Part shown: one piece after another, positions 46,584 to 53,954 of the stretch
How the letters are laid out: the number at the start of each line of letters is the position of its first letter
Position numbering within the stretch: position 1 is the first letter of the stretch
From: Blastocladiella britannica
Taxonomy: Eukaryota > Blastocladiomycota > Blastocladiomycetes > Blastocladiales > Blastocladiaceae
Length of the DNA stretch: 53,954 bases
NCBI GenBank assembly: GCA_025349905.2
Contig: MU624566.1
Span: 1 to 53,954 of the forward strand
Direction: 5' to 3'
The notes under the pieces: model-generated
The model's input: only the letters and a program-made list of their open reading frames with translations
Databases searched by the model: none
Told to the model about the DNA's origin: nothing
Program-made: the position numbers and the translations under genes

Positions 46584-49500
46584 CTACATGCCACTCTGAT
46601 TTGGAGCCCGGCGACTCCCTCCCGGCGACGTTGACAGGGAGGTGGCCATGGACTCGTTCATGCCAGGCACAGTAAATGACCCCAGCTTGGGCAGCGGAGG
46701 AAGCACCATCCCTTGGCCACCTCCTCCAGTGGCTGTGGGACCCAGAGTCGGAGACATGGAGGTCGGCGATCCCGCCACAACAACGACGCCATCGGACAAC
46801 CCATCCAGCCCAAGCGGGTCGGGTCCCGGAAAGTAGCGTGTGACATTGATGATCAAGTCAGCGACCACGGCGTTCTGCGGCTCCGTGTTGAGAATGGTTT
46901 CCATGGACTCGACCTTGGGCCGCACCAGCGTGGGACCAAAGACAATGGCCAAGTTGGACGGGTCCATCTTGGTGGCCTCAGAATGTACTGCCAGTCGCGC
47001 CAAGTGCTTGACGAGCGCATGCAGCGTGGTCAAGTGCGCCTGCGGTAACCGCGCCAGCAACGCTTCCACCGCTGTGCACCGCGCGGGGCCCATTTGCAGT
47101 TTCCCGGCGGCCACCCAGTCGCCGTACAACTCGCACATGAGAACAGGGTCCACGAGCTCGCGCAGAAACAGTTTCAATGTACCCGTGACCACGTTCACGT
47201 CGTATGACGCTACGTCGGGCCACGTTGGGACCGCACCACTGGCCTCTGCTGCCGCCGCTGCTTGCCAGGCTGCACGGTGGCGCTGAATCGCGGCCGAATT
47301 GCCCGACAACCGGTACACGCCCTCGGTTTTAGGCCCCCGCTCCTCGACGATCGGAATGCACTGGGCTAGGAGCGGGTGCACCGCCGCGTCCTCACCACCG
47401 AGCGTCACCAGCGAGCCGCCAAAGATCACCGATGCCGCCGACGATGCGGCGTTGCTAGAGTGGGACAGTGCCGATGCCGACGATGAGGCTGCGGTCGGAG
47501 ACGATTTCTTGAACAGCCGCGAGAACCCAGACCCTTTTTCCTTTTCCTTGACCGGCGCAGACATCGGGCCCGAACTGGTCGAGAGCGACGACATGGACCC
47601 GCCGCCAGATGTGGGGACCGGAGCGGCCGGTGCCGAGGATGGACCCGTCAGACTCGACACGCCGGACAGGGACAGCGACGCCGGAAGACTCGTGTTAAAT
47701 GCGCCGCCGCCGTTAACGCCTGAAGCATTAGGACTGCCGCCATTCATACCACCAATGGACTCTACCATCGACTGCGGCCGCTGTCGGCCATCGTTCGGAT
47801 TGGCACCAAGTCCAGTCACCATGGCCTTGAGCCCAGACCCCTTGACGGGCAACGCGGGCGAGGACGGCGTGCTCCCGGCCTGCGACGAGTTGGTCGATGA
47901 TCCGGCGGCATTGTCCTCGCTCTTGCCCTTGTCCTTGTTTTTCTCCTTGCGCATTCCTGTTTATTCATTTTCGTCAATAACAAACCACAATAGATATAAC
48001 GGAAAACAAGTACCCAAGCCAAACGAAGGCCGGCGACCGTGCTTGAAGAAACCAGCCATGCCCGACTTTTCATGCCCGTTCGGCAACTCCTCGCCGTCTT
48101 CAAATCCGTCCAAGTCAGAGAACATGGAATGGTTTGGCGAGGCCGCCGAATGCTCACCCGATCCGTTCGATGAGACTGATGGGCGCGGAGAAACAAAGCC
48201 ACCAGCGCCGGCCTTGTTTGGTGTCGCGTGCAAAAACGAATCAATGTCGCCGACTGGGCTCGTCGGGGACGAGGTTCCTTCTGCGTTTTCGGCGGATGTA
48301 ATGGTGGGAACTGCAGTGGGGGCCAGAATGTGCAGCGCAGTCGGTACTCCTGATACCGGTCGGCTGGGTGTTGATGGACGCGAAATGGAGGGAGGATCGG
48401 CGGGAGTCTGTTGTTGTAATTCGTGAATGTGAGACAGAGAATCTATTGCCAATGCAAAAAAAAAAAAAAAAGTGACTGGCAGGCGCACCTCCATTGGCCC
48501 ATAGGAGCTCAACCGTTTTTTTCCGTCAGCGCTTGGAGAATTGAGCGCATTTTGCGAGGTCTAAATGAAATCAATCAGCATGTATTCCTTTAAAAAAGTG
48601 AAATAGAAAAATTGCAACGGACCGACAAGCGCTTGTCCAGATCAGCGAGGAACCCGCCCATGTTGCCGTCCTTGAATTTGCGAGGAATGGGCTTTGAATC
48701 TTGCGCCACTGCATCCCCCGAGGGCAACGGTGATGGCGCAGCAACAGACGCGGCTTCACCGCTCGCAGCAGCAGCAACAACAGAAGCAGGAACAGTACCG
48801 CCATCCAGAACACGCGATTGGCGCGACGGAGGCTCAGTGCCAAGTGATCCAGGAATGGCAGGGGCATTTCGGAGAGGACGGGTCCCAACCACTGGTGCCG
48901 CTGACTCTGGCGACTTTGGGAACGCCGATTGCGGAGTGACGGGCGTAGGTGGAGGCGGGGCAATGACCAGCGGCGAGGGGCTCACGGGCAGAGGTGACGA
49001 GACACCGGCTGAATACAAATCAAGCGGTGGCGGAGGAGGCGGGAGATGGCCCATTTCAGCAGCTCCCGTATTTGCTGACGGTGAGGGTGAAATAGATGTC
49101 GAGGCCATTGCCAGCGGAGGCGGGGGCGGTGGGAGTGGTGGATCGATGGCTGTTTCAGTGGCCGGCGCTGGTGGGAGCTCCGACAGAAGCGGCGGCGGAG
49201 GAGGCGGCGGCGGTGATGCGGGAGACAGGGGAATTGATTGGACCATGGGCGCTGCCGGCGCAAGTGCTACCAGCGGAGACGGCTTCGGCGCAGCTACATG
49301 ATCAGCTTCATGTGGAGGCAGCCGTCCAACCGAGGTGCCAGAAAAGAGATCATTGGTGGACGTGGACTTGCCCGGCACTCGAGTCAAAGTTGAACGCGAT
49401 CCACGAACTGCAGCCACGGGCGCTGGGGTTGCTGCCGCTGCCTGCTGCTGCTTGGACAGCTGCGTAAACGATTTGGCAAGATCTGCCACGCTCTTGCGTC

Positions 49501-50182
49501 CAGTTCCAGGTTCGGGTAAGTCTGCCAGCGACGCACGCGTAATTCCTTCGTGTGAGATTTCACTCGCAACAATGTCCTGGATAACAACCACGTCAGTACC
49601 AACCTTTCTACTGGAGAAAAAGAAGGGAAGTGGATCCTACATTTCCAGAAGACTGGCGGGAACCCACTCCACCTGCAGCAACCGACGATAGGGCGGGATT
49701 GGAAGCAATTCCACGGCTTCTGCCCAGCGACGGAACAGTGGCACTCGTCCCATTTGCCAACTGGGGGGTAGTACCACTCGACGACGAAGAAGATTCGGAA
49801 CCATGCCGCAGCGGCACTGTTGGTTTCGCTGCGGGAACCACCACCGGTGTACCATGAGTCAGTTGCTGGTACTGAACAGTATTCTCATTTACAGCTGCCA
49901 AGGCAGCCACTGGCAGCGGCGCAGACGTCGGAGGTGAGGTGGGCGATGCGACGACTGTAATTGCGGCGGCAACAGGACCAGCTGGATGCTCCCAGCGCGT
50001 TTCTCGGGTGACCTTGTTATAGTAGTATACCCTAGTATATTATTATTACTTCGTGAGTATATTCCAGGGGGATCGGGCTGCATCGCAAAAAAAAAAAGAA
50101 ATACGCACTTGCCGGCCTGATCCTTGGCCGCCTTCCAGTTGGGTGGGAGCGGCGGCCCGGTACTGGCAGCAACGCTGCTCAT
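46584..50182 (-). CDS. WW-domain RhoGAP protein
   Basis: Six exons: 50182-50109, 50031-49641, 49603-48623, 48560-48489, 48407-48014 and 47956-46584, giving 1094 residues. A WW domain at about 11-43 is split by intron 1: L-P-P-N-W-K in exon 1 and Y-Y-Y-N-K-V-T-R-E-T-R-W-E-H-P in exon 2. About 700 disordered residues follow, including four polyproline stretches (around 300-380) that could bind SH3 or profilin. The RhoGAP domain spans about 820-1000, with the arginine finger in T-E-G-V-Y-R-L-S-G and K-L-F-L-R-E-L and N-L-A-I-V-F-G-P-T-L-V. It should switch off Rho/Cdc42-type GTPases that govern actin and polarity. The 37-nt second intron (49604-49640) and the acceptor at 48407 are less certain. 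No PH or BAR domain was seen. Confidence 0.88.
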
Positions 50183-50412
50183 TATTTAGTATTAATAAGT
50201 ATTTTGGTATTCGTATTTTGCAAAAACCATAAAATTATTACATCCAAAAATCTCCCAAATGCAGTTTCCCAGATCAAGTGTTCTTCGCTCCGGTTTGGCC
50301 CGATCCTTGACCCTTGAGTGTTTTTTTCCAGCTCAAAAATGGATCCTGCGCGCTCTCTTTCAACGCACGCCGACTCCAATTTGACCCAGGACAGACAGCA
50401 CCCACTCAAAAT

Positions 50413-51693
50413 ATGACCACCCCACACCGCCCGATCATCAATCTCAACGCTGGTCCCGCCGCGCTGCCCATTCCCGTGCTGGAACAGGCTGCGCGCGCGA
50501 CCGTCGACCTTGACGGGACGGGCATCTCGATCCTGTCCATCAGCCACCGCTCGCCCGAGTTTGAGGGCATTGTTGCGAACGCCAATGCCGATCTGTGCGC
50601 GCTGCTCGGCGTACCCGTGGGCGAGTACGCGGTGCTCTGGATGCAGGGCGGCGCCTCGACCCAGTTCCACACCGTCGCCATCAACCTGGCTGCCCGTGCC
50701 CACGGCCTGTTGCCGCCGACACAAGATAACGAGGAAGTAGAGTGGGCGGCCGAGTACTTGGTGACAGGCACTTGGTCGCAAAAGGCGCTCGAGACGGCGC
50801 GCGCGGCCGGGATCGCCACACACGTCATTGCCGACAGCAAGCCCGCCAACTACACGTCCGTACCCGCTGTCGAGACCTGGTCGCGGGCGCCGCGCGCTCT
50901 CTACACTTACGTGTGCACCAACGAGACGGTCCATGGCGTGGAGCTGTCGCAGCGGTTGATTGACGCTGCTGCTGCCCACCCGGCAACTGCAAACGGTCAC
51001 CGCCCGCTGCTGGTCGCCGATATGTCGTCCAACATCCTGTCGCGCCCCGTCAATGTTAGTCAGTACGATCTGATCTTTGCCGGTGCCCAAAAGAACAGTG
51101 TGTACTTTTTCTCCATTTCTTACAGTCGCATCACTAAAGGTTTTTTTTTTAAAGTGGGACCCGCTGGCGTGACGCTCGCGATCGTGCGCAAGTCGGTCCT
51201 GAACGTCAAGCCCGACATGTCGGTGCCCGTGCCCCTCATGCTCGACTATGCGACGTACGCGGCCTCCAACTCGCTGTACAACACGCCGCCGGTGCACGCC
51301 ATGTTTGTGACGGGCCTCGTGCTCCGCTGGCTGCGCGAGGCGGACCACGGGATGGCCGGTGAGACGGGTCTGGCCGCGATCTCGGCCCGCAACAACGAGA
51401 AGGCATACCGCGTGTACACTGCCCTGCGCGAGGCGCGGTACTTTGCGCCGATCGTCTCGCAGGAGGAGGTGCAGAGTCACATGAATGTCGTGTTCCACGT
51501 GCTTGACGACGAGGAGCGGCCCAAGCCCGAGCTGGAAAAAAAGTTTGTCAAGTTTGCCGAGGGCCGCGGGATCGTGGGTCTCGCGGGTCACCGCAGCGTC
51601 GGTGGGTGCCGTGCGAGTCTGTACAATGCCGTGACCCTGGAGGACACGGATGCACTTGTTTCGTGCATCCGCGAGTTTGATCGTTTGCTTTAA
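50413..51693 (+). CDS. SER1: Phosphoserine aminotransferase
   Basis: Two exons, 50413-51097 and 51155-51693, giving 407 residues. It converts 3-phosphohydroxypyruvate and glutamate to phosphoserine in serine synthesis, with PLP. Visible motifs are N-L-N-A-G-P-A-A-L-P, then I-S-H-R-S-P-E-F, W-M-Q-G-G-A-S-T-Q-F and V-A-D-M-S-S-N-I-L-S-R-P. The cofactor lysine sits in F-A-G-A-Q-K-N. The C-terminus has G-L-A-G-H-R-S-V-G-G-C-R-A-S-L-Y-N-A, typical of SerC. The 57-nt intron has no in-frame stop; I removed it because it splits the conserved Q-K-N-x-G-P-A-G-V-T block, carries a GTGTGT donor and AAAG acceptor, and is unlike the family. The start is the ATG at 50413, just before the conserved core. It is divergent from the RhoGAP gene. 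Confidence 0.95.
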   Translation: MTTPHRPIINLNAGPAALPIPVLEQAARATVDLDGTGISILSISHRSPEFEGIVANANADLCALLGVPVGEYAVLWMQGGASTQFHTVAINLAARAHGLLPPTQDNEEVEWAAEYLVTGTWSQKALETARAAGIATHVIADSKPANYTSVPAVETWSRAPRALYTYVCTNETVHGVELSQRLIDAAAAHPATANGHRPLLVADMSSNILSRPVNVSQYDLIFAGAQKNSVYFFSISYSRITKGFFFKVGPAGVTLAIVRKSVLNVKPDMSVPVPLMLDYATYAASNSLYNTPPVHAMFVTGLVLRWLREADHGMAGETGLAAISARNNEKAYRVYTALREARYFAPIVSQEEVQSHMNVVFHVLDDEERPKPELEKKFVKFAEGRGIVGLAGHRSVGGCRASLYNAVTLEDTDALVSCIREFDRLL

Positions 51694-51863
51694 AAATTCA
51701 ACCTCTTCAGGGGCTTGTTCCCAAAAGTATAATTTCCCAGAATTTAAGGCCGAGCCAGCACATACAGTCGTCGCTACTCCCCTCCCTCTCGATATAGATT
51801 TCAACACAACAAGCTATTGCTTTAACGGGATCTCGATCGATCCAGTTATCCCAGTGTCCGACA

Positions 51864-53954
51864 ATGATACAAGGCGCTCTGGTCCGTCGCCGCGGCAGTA
51901 TCGGTCTTCCAGTGCCCGGACAGGGCCCGGCCGCTCCATTGGTCCCGCCACCACGGCCTCCGCCTCGTCCGCCTATGATGCGCGAAAAGGTCGGCAGCCA
52001 GGGACTCTTCGACTGGCTCGCACGACAGATCCGACAGCGACTGCCGGCGATGCCGGTGACGCTGATATTCTCGCTGATAGTGCTCACGACCAGCATTTTC
52101 ACTGCGATTGCCGCGTGGTCCCCGACGTTTGGGTTCGCCGTCAACTACTCGCTGTCGCTGGCCAATTCCACGCAGTACGCGATGCTGGAGCAAGTGTCCA
52201 CCAGGGTCGCGCGACAGGTTTCGGTGGTGGAGCGAACGGTGGCAGTCGAGACCGCCAATTGGGCCAGCGGCGCCTACTCGTTCGCGACCCCGGCCGCCAA
52301 GGCCGCCACCTTGTCACAAATGCTTTCGTCGCTGATCATGTTCCGTGACATGATCACCACCCAAACGTTCACCACCGCTCAGGGGGCGTTCAATGGCGTC
52401 TCGGTCTCGCAGAAGAGCACGGGCAGCTACGATTACGTGCAACTGTATACCGACGATTCGCTCCATTTTACGCTCCGGCCGATTGATTTTTCCACCACCC
52501 CGCCCTCGCTCTTGGCGGTCCAAACTGATCTTCCGTATTGGAATGCGACGGGCGAGCTGTGGGTGCAGCTCGTTCAACCGCCAGCTCTCGGATCGCCGGC
52601 GCGGTGGTCGCGCTCGTACGGGTTTGTCGGCATGTACTTGGTGTCGCTGGCCAAGGCCGCCTTTGATCCGTCGGGAAATTATCAGGGGGTTGTCAGGTAC
52701 TCTTTTTTTTGTTGTTGTCTTCCTCATGGATCAATGGGAATTGAAATGTTCACTCGACTATATGATAGCATGGATTTTGACATTGGAATATTCGGCAAGG
52801 TGCTGAACGATAGCCTTTCCGAGCTGACAACGTCGCAGGGACTCGGATCTACCATGGCCGACACTCGCTTGTATCTGTTTGAGGCGTCCACCGACCGACT
52901 TTTGGTACCACCTAACTGATCCAACCTCATTCGCCTCCATTAGCTCACATTATTGTATATTTAAAATTTCCAGGGATCCACGACGAAAGCGGCGGTTGAC
53001 GTATTCCCGGAAGCCAATGGCGAAATCCACAGCAATTCGCTCAACGACATCACGTTTGACCCGTGCCTGATGGACATTGCCAAGTACTTGAAATCGAAAA
53101 ACAAGCGACTGGGATCCCAGCCGGCATGGGCGTTCTTCACCCCTGGATATTCGATCGTGACCAAGAAAATCACGTCGACGCTGGTACCATCGACGCTCCA
53201 GTGGGTCGTGGTGCTGGCGATTCCCACCGCCCCGGCGCTCAACATGCTCCTGACCGGATCCATCAACTCGTGGACGGCGTCCGGGCTCGCCATCGCATTC
53301 ATGCTGGTGTTTACGCTGTTGCTGGGTTACCAAACGCAAGGAGCGATGCGACGATTGATTGCGGCCATGGACGCGCTGGCCCGCGGAAACACGACGCGAG
53401 CCGAAGCCAAACTGTCGCACTGGGCCGAGGCGCACGTGTACGTGACGCAGGCGTACGAGATTGCTGCTCCAGAACGCCCACCGCTCTTCAAGCGTATTGC
53501 CGGAGCGCTGTCCGTGTTTCGACTCAAGGAATTGTTGCAGATGCAGGTCGAGTTGCGGCTCATTCTCGAGCGCATCAAGCGTCAGCCCGAAATCATGATT
53601 GGCAACGGGAATCGGTCGCGCGCAGTATCAACGGACGTGATCTCGCAGCGAAAGCCCAGCGCTGACAGTGTTGGATCGCCAAGCAGCCCTCGCAAGGTCG
53701 TTGGGTTTTCCGTGTTGGCGGCGGCAGCACCGGTATCGACGGCTCAGTTTAATGTCGACTCCGATACTGACGATGAAGACCAAGAGCCAGTCGCGGACCC
53801 TGGATTCCTGTCGCCAAGGGTCTCGCTTGGGTAACCGTGGAAAACAACTCTTTTCCCTTCACGGCTGCGCACTGAACAGAGTTTCGGATGCAGAAATCCG
53901 TCGCCAATGGAATTCGTCAGTCCTCGCTTTTCCAGCACCAAACCAAGCTGTTTT
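51864..53954 (+). CDS. Membrane sensor with Cache-like ectodomain (probably continues past the window)
   Basis: At least three exons: 51864-52696, 52769-52904 and 52974-53830. After a Pro-rich cytosolic start, a membrane helix at about 63-85 (M-P-V-T-L-I-F-S-L-I-V-L) precedes an outer region of about 340 residues. This ends L-Q-W-V-V-V-L-A-I-P, as Cache sensor domains do. A second helix at about 425-442 (G-L-A-I-A-F-M-L-V-F-T-L-L-L-G-Y) and a HAMP-like/coiled region follow. Reading straight on ends at TAA 53832-53834 (609 residues). However, GTAACC at 53831 is a plausible donor, and a CAG at 53891-53893 gives a 63-nt intron and an open frame to the window edge. The missing C-terminus would hold the output domain (cyclase, kinase or other). 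Confidence 0.72.

Noticed and set aside
50314..50412. An N-terminal extension of phosphoserine aminotransferase from a TTG start
   Set aside because: The frame has no ATG before 50413 and the extra residues match nothing in the family. A TTTTTCCAG acceptor-like site inside suggests 5' UTR.
50182..51807. A 541-codon open frame on the minus strand
   Set aside because: It is antisense to phosphoserine aminotransferase and has no recognisable content; a GC-bias shadow.

Overview
The window looks like a gene-dense stretch of nuclear DNA from an early-diverging, probably zoosporic fungus. GC-rich coding DNA, very short spliceosomal introns (mostly about 50-75 nt, with GTACGT, GTATGT or GTTCGT donors and CAG or TAG acceptors), fungal gene families (161-residue tropomyosin, fungal-type G-alpha, fungal PP1) and a tryptophan-rich ankyrin-like repeat protein point to Blastocladiomycota (Allomyces/Catenaria-like). 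That placement is inference; no rRNA or other marker is present. All genes read with the standard genetic code, and TAA, TAG and TGA are all used as stops. I found no transposon, tRNA, rRNA or CRISPR array.

Layout, left to right: the 3' end of an unknown gene (+); a W-rich repeat protein (-); an SLC35F5-like transporter (-) divergent from fimbrin (+); tropomyosin (-), convergent with fimbrin; a G-protein alpha subunit (-) divergent from PP1 (+); glycogen phosphorylase (-), convergent with PP1; a cytochrome P450 (-) whose start codon lies 5 bp from that of a large divergent helical-repeat plus BTB-like protein (+); the SRP receptor alpha subunit (-); an IQ-motif protein (+); a GRDP/DUF1399-like protein (+); Noc2 (-); an orphan polyQ protein (+); then five minus-strand genes (BCKDH E1-beta, ARPC1, Cox11, peroxisomal 2,4-dienoyl-CoA reductase, a Cys-rich single-pass membrane protein); a sphingomyelin/IPC-synthase-family enzyme (+); NADPH-P450 reductase (-); a mitochondrial 2-Cys peroxiredoxin (+); a WW-RhoGAP protein (-); phosphoserine aminotransferase (+); and a Cache-like membrane sensor (+) that probably runs off the right edge.

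Most genes are housekeeping. Themes are actin cytoskeleton (fimbrin, tropomyosin, ARPC1, RhoGAP), signalling and glycogen control (G-alpha, PP1, glycogen phosphorylase), the ER (SRP receptor, P450, P450 reductase, sphingolipid synthase) and mitochondria/peroxisomes (BCKDHB, Cox11, peroxiredoxin, dienoyl-CoA reductase). Genes alternate between head-to-head and tail-to-tail pairs with gaps of about 5-1450 bp.

The most unusual points are a 4-nt micro-exon in the peroxiredoxin gene, a TCGT in place of the G-alpha TCAT motif, the 5-bp gap between two divergent start codons, an SMS-family enzyme in a fungus, and the helical-repeat/BTB-like and W-repeat proteins. Exon coordinates were worked out by hand from splice signals, reading-frame continuity and known protein motifs; no transcript data were available.
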